This document shows, piece after piece, positions 8,683-17,039 of a DNA stretch of 64,000 bases. Every line of letters starts with the position of its first letter. The stretch's first letter is position 1. The position numbers were made by a program, and so were the translations under genes. The notes beneath the pieces are model-generated. The model was not told the origin of the DNA, made no database searches, and worked only from the letters and a program-made list of their open reading frames with translations. Source of the DNA: Roseibium alexandrii DFL-11 (lineage in GTDB: Bacteria; Pseudomonadota; Alphaproteobacteria; Rhizobiales; Stappiaceae); contig NZ_CM011002.1 of NCBI RefSeq assembly GCF_000158095.2, positions 3,381,203 through 3,445,202 on the forward strand, in the 5' to 3' direction.

Positions 8683-9678
8683 ATGAAAACGCGGATTACC
8701 GAGCTCTTTGGAATTGAGCATCCGATCATACAGGGCGGCATGCATTATGTTGGCTTTGCAGAGCTCGCGGCGGCTGTTTCAAATGCCGGTGGGCTTGGAA
8801 CGATCACGGGTCTGACCCAAAAAACACCGGAAGCCCTCGCAAACGAGATCGCCAAATGCCGGGATCTCACCGACAAGCCGTTTGCAGTGAACCTCACCTT
8901 TTTGCCGACAGTGAACGCACCGGACTATCCGGGTTATGTGAAGGCGATTATTCAAGGCGGAGTCAAGGTGGTAGAAACCGCTGGCCGCAATCCGCAGCAA
9001 GTGATGCCCTACCTGAAAGATGCGGGCATTAAGGTAATCCACAAATGCACCTCCGTGCGTCACTCCCTGAAAGCCCAGTCCATCGGCTGCGATGCTGTCT
9101 CGGTGGATGGTTTTGAATGCGGCGGCCACCCGGGCGAGGACGACATTCCGAACATGATCCTTTTGCCGCGCGCCGCAGATGAGCTGGAAATCCCCTTTGT
9201 GTCCTCCGGCGGCATGGCCGATGCCCGCAGTCTCGTCGCCTCGCTCGCCATGGGCGCGGAAGGCATGAACATGGGCACGCGCTTCATCGCCACTAGGGAA
9301 GCGCCGGTGCATCAAAGGGTCAAGGACGCAATTGTGGCCGCGTCCGAACTCGACACACGCCTGGTCATGCGCCCGCTGCGCAATACAGAACGCGTCCTCA
9401 ACAACGCCGCTGTCGAGCGTTTGCTGGAAAAGGAAAAATCCCTCGGACACGATCTGAAATTCGAGGACATTATCGAGGAAGTCGCGGGCGTCTATCCGAA
9501 GATCATGATGGACGGCGAGATGGATGCAGGGGCTTGGTCCTGTGGCATGGTTGCCGGCCTGATCGAAGACATTCCGACCTGTAAGGAATTGATCGACCGG
9601 ATCATGAGCGAAGCCGATGCCCTGATCCGACAGCGGCTGGAAGGCATGGTGGGCGGCGTTGCCGTTGCAGCTGAATAA
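8683..9678 (+). CDS. nitronate monooxygenase / 2-nitropropane dioxygenase family flavoprotein
   Basis: The 331-residue FMN-dependent TIM-barrel enzyme matches the nitronate monooxygenase family, which oxidises alkyl nitronates. Related members act as enoyl reductases. The start motif ITELFGIEHPIIQGGM, the GVKVVETAGRNP strand, the VDGFECGGHPGEDD loop and the FMN phosphate site SSGGMADARS...GAEGMNMGTRF are all present. The ATG at 8683 is preceded by GGAGGA at seven bases, so it is preferred over an in-frame ATG nine codons upstream. It heads a tight operon with a crotonase, a regulator and an FMN reductase. Confidence 0.88.
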   Translation: MKTRITELFGIEHPIIQGGMHYVGFAELAAAVSNAGGLGTITGLTQKTPEALANEIAKCRDLTDKPFAVNLTFLPTVNAPDYPGYVKAIIQGGVKVVETAGRNPQQVMPYLKDAGIKVIHKCTSVRHSLKAQSIGCDAVSVDGFECGGHPGEDDIPNMILLPRAADELEIPFVSSGGMADARSLVASLAMGAEGMNMGTRFIATREAPVHQRVKDAIVAASELDTRLVMRPLRNTERVLNNAAVERLLEKEKSLGHDLKFEDIIEEVAGVYPKIMMDGEMDAGAWSCGMVAGLIEDIPTCKELIDRIMSEADALIRQRLEGMVGGVAVAAE

Positions 9679-9696
9679 GCGTTAGGGGAGAAAACG

Positions 9697-10479
9697 ATGG
9701 ACTATCAAACGATCCTCTGGAGCCATGAAAACGGCGTTGCCGAGATCACAATGAACCGGCCAGACAACGCCAATGCGCTGAGCGCTCGCATGTCGGATGA
9801 ACTCTTCGATGCGGCCTGCCGCTGTGAGGCGGAAGGCGCGCGCGCGGTGATCCTCACCGGATCCGGTCGCATGTTCAATGCGGGCGGTGACTTGCAGGAA
9901 TTTGATGACGCGGAGGACAAGGCAGACCATGTCACCCGCATGGCGACAATTCTCCATGCAGCGCTTTCCAGGTTCTCGCATATGGATGCGCCGGTGATCA
10001 CGGCCGTGAACGGTTCGGCCGGTGGTGGTGGGTTTTCCATCGCGATTTCCGGCGACATCATTCTGGCGTCCGAAAAGGCCAAATTCGTCTCCGCCTACAC
10101 GGCCTCCGCGCTGACACCCGACGGGTCGTCGTCCTATTATCTCGCCAAGCACATCGGCCTGCTGCGGGCCAAGGAGCTGATGCTGACCAACCGGGTGCTG
10201 ACCGCGAAAGAAGCCTGCGAGTGGGGACTGGTCACCCGTGTGGTCTCACCGGATGATTTGATGGCGGAGGCGCGCAAACTTGCGGCCCAATTTGCCAACG
10301 GACCGACCAAGGCCTATGGCGGTGTGAAGCGCCTTTTGCAAACCGCGTATTCGGAAGGGCTAGAGACTCAGCTCGACAAGGAAAGCCGGTCGATTGCCGC
10401 CATGATGAAAACCCATGACGGCGCGCACGGGATCGCCTCATTCCTTGCCAAAAAAACACCGGAGTACAAGGGCAAATGA
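9697..10479 (+). CDS. enoyl-CoA hydratase/isomerase family protein
   Basis: A 260-residue crotonase-fold protein acting on CoA thioesters. The oxyanion-hole motifs are visible (ALSARMSDEL with RMFNAGGDLQEF, and NGSAGGGGFSIAISGDI). At the position of the second catalytic Glu of hydratases the sequence reads LTPDGSSS, with Asp as in PaaG-type isomerases. Isomerase or another crotonase activity is therefore as likely as hydration. It starts 18 bases after the monooxygenase stop, and its own stop overlaps the next gene by four bases (ATGA). Confidence 0.87.
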   Translation: MDYQTILWSHENGVAEITMNRPDNANALSARMSDELFDAACRCEAEGARAVILTGSGRMFNAGGDLQEFDDAEDKADHVTRMATILHAALSRFSHMDAPVITAVNGSAGGGGFSIAISGDIILASEKAKFVSAYTASALTPDGSSSYYLAKHIGLLRAKELMLTNRVLTAKEACEWGLVTRVVSPDDLMAEARKLAAQFANGPTKAYGGVKRLLQTAYSEGLETQLDKESRSIAAMMKTHDGAHGIASFLAKKTPEYKGK

Positions 10480-10979
10480 GCCGCGCGCCGATTGAAGACG
10501 ACTGCGGCATCGGTCAGGCGCTGAACATCGTTGGCGAATGGCGCACGCTTCTTGTTCTGCGCAATCTCTTCAACGGCATGCGCACCTTTGATGCCATGCA
10601 GTCCCATCTCGGGATTTCGTCGAGCGTGCTGGCAGCCCGCCTCAAAACCTTGAGCGAGGCGGGCATCGTCGAAAAGCGCCCCTTGCCGGAGGATGGCCGG
10701 TCCCACGAATACCGGCTGACGGACAAGGGACTGGATCTTTATCCGGTTCTCGTCGCCTTGCTGCATTGGGGCGAGAAATGGACCCCCAACGGCCGCGGGC
10801 CGCGCATGACCCTGACCGAACGGGCAACCGGCTTGCCGGTCCGCGACATGGCGGTGACGGCCCAGGACGGACGGCCGCTCGGGCCGCGGGAGGTGACGCC
10901 CGTACCGGGGCCCGGCGCGAGCGACTATACGCGCGCCCTGACTGCCCGCTGGGCAAACAAGAGGGAGGAGACTGTATGA
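10476..10979 (+). CDS. HxlR-family transcriptional regulator
   Basis: The 167-residue protein has the HxlR winged helix: CGIGQALNIVGEWRTLLVL, then FDAMQSHLGISSSVLAARLKTL as recognition region, then RPLPEDGRSHEYRLTDKG as wing. A 60-residue C-terminal extension follows the usual domain. HxlR proteins often sense aldehydes, quinones or redox stress through a Cys; here only one Cys near the N terminus (Asp-Asp-Cys) is in the expected position. It is coupled by ATGA overlaps to the gene before it and to the micro-ORF after it, and probably controls its own operon. Confidence 0.9.
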   Translation: MSRAPIEDDCGIGQALNIVGEWRTLLVLRNLFNGMRTFDAMQSHLGISSSVLAARLKTLSEAGIVEKRPLPEDGRSHEYRLTDKGLDLYPVLVALLHWGEKWTPNGRGPRMTLTERATGLPVRDMAVTAQDGRPLGPREVTPVPGPGASDYTRALTARWANKREETV

Positions 10980-11053
10980 CTTCGGACTGGGAAGCAAAAA
11001 AGCAGATTTCCGCGGTTCTCGACTTTCCTGGATCAGCGTGGCGCAAATCATGA
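10976..11053 (+). CDS. 25-residue micro-ORF coupled at both ends
   Basis: This ORF is not recognised. It runs ATG to TGA for 25 codons and is joined by ATGA overlaps to the HxlR gene upstream and the FMN reductase gene downstream. Its own ribosome site is strong (GGGAGGAG), whereas the reductase start has only weak sequence before it. The micro-ORF may therefore serve to carry ribosomes to the reductase. The peptide starts MTSDWEAKKQ and could be the remnant of a truncated larger protein, but I cannot name one with confidence. Confidence 0.45.
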   Translation: MTSDWEAKKQISAVLDFPGSAWRKS

Positions 11054-11694
11054 AAATATTGGTGTTCCTTGGCTCTGTGCGGCAGAGCACGCCGCCCCGG
11101 CCTGCGCGGCTCGGCGAGCGGGTGGCAAGGGCCTGCGCCGCACATTTGGGCCGGGCTAGTGCCGAAGTCGAGATCATCGATCCATTCAACCTCGAGCCTC
11201 AACCGGTGTTCAAGCCACATTTCGCTTATGCGCCGGGGCGGGCGCCGGAGGCGCTTGAAGTTCTCTCGGACAAGATCAAGGATGCGGACGGCTATGTGAT
11301 GGTCTCGCCGGAATACAATCACTCCATGAGCCCGGCGCTTGCGGATCTACTCAATCATTTCGGCAGTTCCAGTTTTTCCTTCAAGCCGAGCGCGATTACG
11401 ACATATTCCGCGGGTCAATGGGGCGGCGCGCGAGCAGCCGTAAACATGCGCACCTACTTGAGCGAGCTGGGCTGTCTACCGGTTTCCGCGATGATCCATG
11501 TGCCGAAAGCGCAGGATGTGTTTGATGAAGCGGGGCGCTATCTTGAAGGTGTCGATGCGAACAAATGGGACGGCTACATTGGCCGCACCCTGCGCCAGCT
11601 AACCTGGTGGGCGGAGGCCGCGAAACGCCAACGCCAGCAGGCGGTGGCAACAGAGGCGTTTGACAGGGATCCGTCGCAGCGCAACGCGCCCTGA
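11050..11694 (+). CDS. NADPH-dependent FMN reductase family protein
   Basis: The 214-residue flavodoxin-fold protein carries the family phosphate loop near the N terminus (LVFLGSVRQSTPPRPARLGE) and the SPEYNHSMSPALADLLNHF motif that contacts FMN. A later TTYSAGQWGGARAA stretch completes the flavin site. It would supply reduced flavin or reduce quinones, which fits the flavin-dependent monooxygenase heading the operon. The ATG overlaps the micro-ORF stop; a GTG four codons upstream is an alternative. The C-terminal 25 residues are polar and variable. Confidence 0.88.
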   Translation: MKILVFLGSVRQSTPPRPARLGERVARACAAHLGRASAEVEIIDPFNLEPQPVFKPHFAYAPGRAPEALEVLSDKIKDADGYVMVSPEYNHSMSPALADLLNHFGSSSFSFKPSAITTYSAGQWGGARAAVNMRTYLSELGCLPVSAMIHVPKAQDVFDEAGRYLEGVDANKWDGYIGRTLRQLTWWAEAAKRQRQQAVATEAFDRDPSQRNAP

Positions 11695-11795
11695 TTTTCA
11701 GGTGGAACCGGCTGGGCTTGGCGGGTCACGCGCCTATATGCCGGTCAGGAAGGGCTTCTAACGCCATTACTCAAGTGAATTGTCAGGAGATCGGC

Positions 11796-12686
11796 ATGCT
11801 GCCCGCACTTCCCTATCAGGACTGGTCGGAAACGAAAGACACGTTGCACCTGTTCCTGCAGATGATTGGCAAGATTCGCCTGAAGGCCCACCCAAAACTG
11901 AATCACTGGTGGCATGTGACGCTCTATCCCCATGTGCGAGGCCTGACGACCGGGCGCATTCCATATGGCACCAGCGGCTTTGAAATTCTCTACGACATGC
12001 TTGATCACACAGTGACCATCAGCCGGAACGATGGCGAACGCGCATCGTTTTCAACTCCCGGCCTCACGGTTGCCGAGTTCTATCAAGCGCTGTTCTCTCG
12101 GCTTGAGCAGCTGGGCATCTCAGTGAAGATCGTTGCGGTTCCGTATGACAACAAATCTAAGATGCCCTTTCCGGATGACACCGCACCGCGCCCCTATGAC
12201 AAGCAAGCCGTTTCTGATTTTTGGCGGGCGCTCTGCTCGATCTCCAGCGTCTTTGAAACCTACCGCTCGGGATTTGTCGGCAAGCAGACTCCGGTCCAGC
12301 TCTACTGGCATTCCTTTGATCTAGTCGTGACCCGGTATTCCGGACGCGCGCATCCGCTGGAAAGTGGCACGCAATCCGATCGCGAAGCCTACTCCCACGA
12401 GGTAATTTCAATTGGGTTCTGGCCCGGTGATGATAGCTTCCCGGAAGGCGCGTTCTACGGATATGCCTATCCGGAACCGGAGGGTATGAGCCAGGTTCTC
12501 CTGCAGCCAGCTGACGCCTTCTGGGCTGAAAAGAACGGTGGTGCCCTGGCGATCCTGAAATACGAAGATGCCCGTACGGCCGCCGACCCGGCTGCGGCAA
12601 TCCTCTCATTCCTCAACAGTGTTTATGACGGTGCGGCGGTCAAGGCCGATTGGCCGGTTGAGGATCTTGCCCATCAACACAGCTGA
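11796..12686 (+). CDS. DUF5996 family protein
   Basis: The 296-residue cytosolic protein belongs to the DUF5996 family of unknown function. Family marks are LPALPYQDWSETKDTLHL at the N terminus, KLNHWWHVTLYPHVRGLTT, FWRALCSISSVFETYRSGF, and HSFDLVVTRYSGR followed by EVISIGFWPGD. The ATG at 11796 has a CAGGAG ribosome site seven bases before it and starts right at the conserved domain, so longer in-frame starts are rejected. It is monocistronic, downstream of the redox operon. Its role cannot be inferred from the neighbours. Confidence 0.85.
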   Translation: MLPALPYQDWSETKDTLHLFLQMIGKIRLKAHPKLNHWWHVTLYPHVRGLTTGRIPYGTSGFEILYDMLDHTVTISRNDGERASFSTPGLTVAEFYQALFSRLEQLGISVKIVAVPYDNKSKMPFPDDTAPRPYDKQAVSDFWRALCSISSVFETYRSGFVGKQTPVQLYWHSFDLVVTRYSGRAHPLESGTQSDREAYSHEVISIGFWPGDDSFPEGAFYGYAYPEPEGMSQVLLQPADAFWAEKNGGALAILKYEDARTAADPAAAILSFLNSVYDGAAVKADWPVEDLAHQHS

Positions 12687-12722
12687 TATCCAGCTCCAAA
12701 ACCGCACTAAGGCTACTATAGG

Positions 12723-13145
12723 TCACTTGTGATCTGACAAACACAGTTCATGATCACCGAAGGCTTTCAAAATGTTGCAATCGGCGGCTGGGTGCTCGCC
12801 GGTGCAACTTGCGCTGATCCGAGCCAGTTCCTTCTCCAGTTTTTTCAAATGCGCAATGCGCGCTCGGATTGCTTGAAGCTGTTCCGCAGCAATCCGGTTT
12901 GCATTGCTGCAAGGCTGGTCCGGATGAAGGCTGAGATCAATCAGTTCCCGGATCGCCTCCATCGGCAAACCAAGATCTCGGCAGTGTTTCAGGAACCGGA
13001 GCCTGTCGAGATCCCCCGACTGATAACGCCGTTGATTGCCCTCCGTGCGGATCGGGGCTTCGATGAGCCCTTCTTTTTCGTAGTAGCGGATCGTCGGGAC
13101 TTTCACGCCTGTCGCCTTTGACAATTCTCCAATTGAAAAATCCAT
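12723..13145 (-). CDS. MerR-family metal-responsive regulator (ZntR/CadR/PbrR type)
   Basis: The 140-residue regulator has the MerR N-terminal domain (FSIGELSKATGVKVPTIRYY), a dimerisation helix and metal-loop cysteines. Cys79 (HPDQPCSN), Cys114 (SASCTG) and Cys123 (AADCN) are at or within one residue of the Zn(II)/Pb(II)/Cd(II) ligands of ZntR-type proteins (79, 114, 124), and a further Cys135 is near the end. It should distort and activate a promoter with an over-long spacer. Such a promoter lies in the divergent gap before the cation exporter. Zn, Cd or Pb is the likely inducer. Confidence 0.92.
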   Translation of the reverse strand: MDFSIGELSKATGVKVPTIRYYEKEGLIEAPIRTEGNQRRYQSGDLDRLRFLKHCRDLGLPMEAIRELIDLSLHPDQPCSNANRIAAEQLQAIRARIAHLKKLEKELARISASCTGEHPAADCNILKAFGDHELCLSDHK

Positions 13146-13154
13146 AAAACCCTC

Positions 13155-13185
13155 TTGAACCTCTAGTCGCTATAGGGATTACACA
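13155..13185 (+). promoter_or_regulatory. MerR-type promoter/operator of the CDF exporter
   Basis: A -35 box TTGAAC and a weak -10 near 13180 are separated by about 19 bases, the over-long spacer typical of MerR-regulated promoters. Within the spacer lies the imperfect dyad CCTCTAGT-CG-CTATAGGG. The pattern resembles PbrR/ZntR-type operators. It is placed correctly for the exporter gene, whose ATG is 35 bases downstream. Confidence 0.8.
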
Positions 13186-13219
13186 GGGCCAAGAGATAAA
13201 AATCAAGGAGATCAGTTCT

Positions 13220-13888
13220 ATGGCCGGATGTTGCGGATCGAACGCAAAATTCGATGGGGTGTCCCAGGATTACAAACGGCGGCTGTGGCTGGTGATTGCA
13301 CTGAATGCCACCATGTTTGTCGTGGAGATGGCAGCCGGACACGCGGCGCGGTCTCAGGCGCTACAGGCCGATGCGCTCGACTTTTTCGGCGATGCGATCA
13401 CCTACGGAATTTCGCTGGCCGTTATCGGAGCGTCCTTGAGAACCCGGGCAATCGCAGCGTTGTTCAAAGGAGGAAGCCTGTTGCTGATGGGTCTCTGGGT
13501 TGGCGGATCGACCGCTTACCAGTTTCTTGTCCTTGGAACTCCAAAAGCTGAAATCATGGGGGCCATTGGGTTCCTGGCCCTAGCTGTAAACCTGATCAGC
13601 GTCCTGGTCCTGGTTCGTTACAAGGATGGCGATGCCAATGTCCGCTCAGTCTGGCTCTGTTCCCGCAACGACGCGATCGGCAATGTCGCAGTCATGCTGG
13701 CAGCACTTGGGGTCTGGGGAACAGCGACAGGCTGGCCGGATCTTATCGTCGCTGGTCTGATGGCGAGCCTCTTCATCAACTCCGCAGTGCAGATCCTCAA
13801 ACAGGCGATCGCAGAGTACAAGCAGACGGACATTGAAACCGGCTCGGACCACGAACATGGCAACACACCCGACGGTGTTGTCCGCTAG
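13220..13888 (+). CDS. cation diffusion facilitator family metal exporter
   Basis: The 222-residue membrane protein has about six transmembrane segments. It shows the CDF metal-site motifs DALDFFGDA in TM2 and SRNDAIGNVAV in TM5. It starts with a Cys-Cys pair (MAGCCGSN) and ends with a short His-containing tail (DHEHGN); both could bind metal. It lacks the long cytosolic C-terminal domain of larger CDFs. Located behind a MerR-type promoter and divergent from a ZntR-like regulator, it is best read as a Zn/Cd/Pb efflux protein. Confidence 0.9.
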   Translation: MAGCCGSNAKFDGVSQDYKRRLWLVIALNATMFVVEMAAGHAARSQALQADALDFFGDAITYGISLAVIGASLRTRAIAALFKGGSLLLMGLWVGGSTAYQFLVLGTPKAEIMGAIGFLALAVNLISVLVLVRYKDGDANVRSVWLCSRNDAIGNVAVMLAALGVWGTATGWPDLIVAGLMASLFINSAVQILKQAIAEYKQTDIETGSDHEHGNTPDGVVR

Positions 13889-13892
13889 CCAT

Positions 13893-13920
13893 AAAAAAAC
13901 CCGCTGCCATGGCAGCGGGT
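13893..13920 (-). terminator. rho-independent terminator, mainly minus strand
   Basis: The palindromic stem ACCCGCTGCC/GGCAGCGGGT is followed on the minus strand by seven T residues. It ends the small exported-protein gene on the minus strand and may also slow transcription from the exporter gene. Confidence 0.9.
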
Positions 13921-13945
13921 GCTTTGGAGCATTGAGTGCTGTCGT

Positions 13946-14179
13946 TTATTCCGCTGGTTCCTCGGTCTCAACTTCCGGAACAGTCATTTCCTGAAGGACT
14001 TGATCGCTGAGGTCATTGGTAGCGATGGCGATATCGGTGTCGATCTCAGGCGCCACAATCGTTTCGGCAACAGTCATATCTTTCGCTTTTGCAGTTTTGC
14101 CCCAAGAGCAAGCATGGGCCGGGGCAAGTGCGAAAGTGCTGACCGCAAGGGCCGCGATACCAGTAGTTAATAGACGCAT
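13946..14179 (-). CDS. small exported protein of unknown function
   Basis: The 77-residue product is not recognised. It starts with a clear Sec signal peptide (basic MRLLTT, hydrophobic core, cleavage after APAHA), leaving a mature protein of about 54 residues that begins with Cys. The mature part is acidic, rich in Thr, Val and Asp/Glu, and has no membrane segment. A GAGGG ribosome site precedes the ATG and a strong terminator follows the stop, so it is a real single gene. Confidence 0.7.
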   Translation of the reverse strand: MRLLTTGIAALAVSTFALAPAHACSWGKTAKAKDMTVAETIVAPEIDTDIAIATNDLSDQVLQEMTVPEVETEEPAE

Positions 14180-14293
14180 AGTCTGTTCCCTCTGTTTGCT
14201 CGTGCAATCCCTTTATGTAACCTAGCGTAACTCAGATCGAAGTGATGACCAAGAAAAACCTTCCACCTGTTTATGCCAGAGTTAAGATCCGAA

Positions 14294-14725
14294 CTATTTG
14301 CGGCGGAGATTGTAAACTTTTGTCTCGTTTGGCTCAGACAAGTCATTCAGGATGTTCACGACACGGACATCGAGCAAATCCCCAAAGGCCTTTAAAGTCA
14401 TATCCTTACTGCTCAAAAACCCGATCAACAGGACCCGCACGGCCCCATCGGAGCGGAGTTCCCCCTTGGTCCATCCCCACTTGCAGTCTCGGGGAATACA
14501 GGAGGTAAACGCCCGTGCGCGCACAAATACCTGTTCATTTTCGCATCGGCTTTCCACCTCAACACGGCTGATTTCCTTCGGAGCTGCGTCCGGATTGACC
14601 CACACACCGTCCTCCGGAATTGGACAATATATTCTTTCCGTTCCTGATCCCGTTTGTGCCTGTGCAGGCAGAGATAAGACCGCCAGTCCGGCCACGAAAG
14701 CGATGGCTAAAAGCGTTCTTTGCAT
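14294..14725 (-). CDS. exported Cys-containing protein of unknown function
   Basis: The 143-residue protein has an N-terminal signal peptide (hydrophobic LLAIAFVAGLAVLSL, cleavage after PAQAQ). The mature domain of about 119 residues has four cysteines (IYCPIPEDGVW, ESRCENEQ, TSCIPRDCKWGWT) that could form two disulfides. The ATG at 14725 follows GGAGGAGCAGG, whereas longer in-frame starts lack a ribosome site and would bury the signal peptide. No known family is recognised; a periplasmic role is inferred. Confidence 0.65.
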   Translation of the reverse strand: MQRTLLAIAFVAGLAVLSLPAQAQTGSGTERIYCPIPEDGVWVNPDAAPKEISRVEVESRCENEQVFVRARAFTSCIPRDCKWGWTKGELRSDGAVRVLLIGFLSSKDMTLKAFGDLLDVRVVNILNDLSEPNETKVYNLRRK

Positions 14726-15006
14726 CCTGCTCCTCCGCTCCATGATGCGTTGCACTTGCTTCAGTGCAAGACGATGTTTATCACAGCGACCTTGTCCGAA
14801 ACGTTTCCAACCATCCCGTTTCACCCTGTTCCATGATGCCGGGTCTAGCTTGCCAATCAAGTGGAATGCCATGCACAGTCTCAAAAGCCCGCCGCCTTAA
14901 AATGCTGGCCGGCGGATTGAGCATACAGACCATTGCTCGTAAAGACCCAACAGATAGCAGGTTCTGCAGTGTTGACCGTCCGCTTCCCGATCTCAAAAGA
15001 GCCAAA

Positions 15007-15960
15007 CTACCGACGCGGATGAGCCTTGTCATAAGCGGCCAGCAAATGGGCGCTGTCGATCTCGGTATAAATCTGGGTGGATGCCAGGCTTGCGTGACCG
15101 AGCAGTTCCTGAATGGTCCGCAAATCTCCCCCACCTGCGAGAAGATGCGTTGCAAAGGAATGGCGCAGGGCGTGGGGTGTGGCGGTTTCAGGAAGACCGA
15201 GTGCGCCACGCAGTTTGGCCATGGAAAGCTGTATCATCCGCGGATTAAGCGGACCGCCGCGGGCGCCGAGAAACAATGGGCCGTCTGGTGAGATCGCATA
15301 AGGGCAGAGCTTTACGTAATGAGCCACCGCCTCACACACGGCCGGTAGGATTGGCACGATCCGCTCCTTACGGCCCTTGCCGATAATCCTCATGGTTTTC
15401 GTACCGGGCTGCGGGGCCATCTTTCCAGTCAGCGACAGCGCTTCGGAAATGCGCAGTCCACAGCCATACAGCAGCGTCAGAACAGCTGCATTGCGCGCTT
15501 CCACCCAAGCCTCTGTTTCCATCGCGAGATCACCGCTGGTGATGTCGATGGCATCCTTTGCGGACACCGGTTTGGGCAAAGAGCGCAATTGACGCGGTGG
15601 CCGGACGGCATCCGAGGCGGCCGCGTTGATCTCCCCGCGGCGTTCCAAGAATTTCAGGAACGAGCGGATACCAGCCAGGCCGCGTGCCAGCGAGCGGCTT
15701 TGGACCTTGTTCCGGCGGCGCTGCGCCAAAAACCCGCGAAAATCAGCCGGACGCAAGTCCGCAATGTCTTTAATGCCCGGTGCGCCACCCAAATGATCTG
15801 TCAGAAAGCGCAGGAACTGACGGAGATCTCGCTCATAAGCGATCAAAGTCTTGTCGGACAAGCGCCGTTCATCGGACAAATGATCCAGCCATTTGGCGAT
15901 CCGGTCATTGAGATCCGGTTTCGCTGTGACAAGCAGAGAATCGGTGGCGTTGTGCGACAT
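15007..15960 (-). CDS. xerC: site-specific tyrosine recombinase XerC
   Basis: XerC, with XerD, resolves chromosome dimers at dif. The 317-residue protein has the SAM-like N-terminal core-binding domain (KWLDHLSDERRLSDKTL) and a complete catalytic set: Arg in GCGLRISEAL, Lys in GKGRKERIVP, His-x-x-Arg in PHALRHSFATHL, His in LGHASL, and the nucleophile Tyr in STQIYTEID. Length is normal. No recombination site or mobile element accompanies it, and the surrounding gene content is core-like, so a housekeeping XerC is more likely than an integrase. Confidence 0.93.
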   Translation of the reverse strand: MSHNATDSLLVTAKPDLNDRIAKWLDHLSDERRLSDKTLIAYERDLRQFLRFLTDHLGGAPGIKDIADLRPADFRGFLAQRRRNKVQSRSLARGLAGIRSFLKFLERRGEINAAASDAVRPPRQLRSLPKPVSAKDAIDITSGDLAMETEAWVEARNAAVLTLLYGCGLRISEALSLTGKMAPQPGTKTMRIIGKGRKERIVPILPAVCEAVAHYVKLCPYAISPDGPLFLGARGGPLNPRMIQLSMAKLRGALGLPETATPHALRHSFATHLLAGGGDLRTIQELLGHASLASTQIYTEIDSAHLLAAYDKAHPRR

Positions 15961-16038
15961 GAGCGCAAACTAGTCAAAACTCCCGAGCGTTTCGTTAATC
16001 CAGCAGCGGGCTACCCGGTTCGGTTTGAGAATTGCCCT

Positions 16039-16920
16039 TTAGAGCCAGTCGCCCGTCCGCCGCAGATGTTCCAGTTCCTTCAAAAACGCCTGCACTTTCG
16101 CCGAGCGGTGCAGATCAACATGGGTGACCATCCACATCATCGAGAGCCAATCCGGATCCGGGGGAACAATTTCGACCAGATCCCCGCGTTCAAGAGCGGC
16201 CTCACGTGGCAGAAACCCAATCCCGTTGCCGCAAAGCACAGCTTGCGCCAGCGTGCCCATCGAGTTGGAGCGAAAGGTAATACACTCAGCCGGGACATTT
16301 TCGTGCAGCCAACGCTGGAATCCTGCCCGAGTGTTCGGATCCACGGTTCCGGCGAACCGGTGCTTTGGGAAGTCATTTGTCCTGTCGGGCAGGCCGTACC
16401 GGTCGATGTAGATTTGATGGGCGAACAGACCGATTTCAATTCGTTCAAACTCCCGAACCACATTGTCCGGATTTTCTGGTCGGCCACCTGCGCGAAACGC
16501 CACATGCGCCTCGCCATACTCCAGCCGCAGAAGGCTGTCGCTAACCATAAACCGGATGGTCAGACCGGGGTGCTTATCGCCAAAGGCCCGTAAGATCAGC
16601 ATCAGTGTTGGCGCATAAGTCGCAATGGATGTCACGATGAAGTCGCCCCTCAGCGCATCTCCCTGCCCTTGCGCCTTGCGATGCAGTTCCTCGAACTGCT
16701 CGTCAGCGGTATCGGCTATGCGAAGCAGTTCGCGCCCGAGATCGGTCGGCGTAAAGCCCTTTGCATGGCGCTGAAACAGTTTGCCTCCAATTGCCGCCTC
16801 TAAAGTGTCGACATGGCGGTTGATTGTTGCCCGGTGAACGCCTAGGGACTCGGCGGCAGCGCTTACCGTTCCCAAACGCGCAACGCGCGCGGCTGTTCGT
16901 ATCTCGGTCCAGTGTTGCAT
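16039..16920 (-). CDS. LysR-family transcriptional regulator
   Basis: The 293-residue regulator has an N-terminal winged helix (ARVARLGTVSAAAESLGVHRATINRHVDTLE) and a LysR substrate-binding domain. It is divergent from a flavin reductase/DoxX gene pair across a 119-base AT-rich gap, the standard LysR arrangement, so it likely controls that pair. The effector is unknown; the partners suggest a redox or quinone signal. Confidence 0.9.
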   Translation of the reverse strand: MQHWTEIRTAARVARLGTVSAAAESLGVHRATINRHVDTLEAAIGGKLFQRHAKGFTPTDLGRELLRIADTADEQFEELHRKAQGQGDALRGDFIVTSIATYAPTLMLILRAFGDKHPGLTIRFMVSDSLLRLEYGEAHVAFRAGGRPENPDNVVREFERIEIGLFAHQIYIDRYGLPDRTNDFPKHRFAGTVDPNTRAGFQRWLHENVPAECITFRSNSMGTLAQAVLCGNGIGFLPREAALERGDLVEIVPPDPDWLSMMWMVTHVDLHRSAKVQAFLKELEHLRRTGDWL

Positions 16921-17039
16921 AAATTTATGCCATATTTTCGCGCATTAGATGCGGATTTAGATCTCTTCAAAGCAGATATACAACATATTAGATTGGGTTC
17001 AACACGATGACTGTGCGACATCACCAAAGAGGTTGAGCC

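Noticed and set aside
15007..15960. tyrosine recombinase as a sign of an integrated mobile element
   Set aside because: The protein matches XerC in length and context. There is no attachment-site repeat, tRNA gene or cargo nearby.
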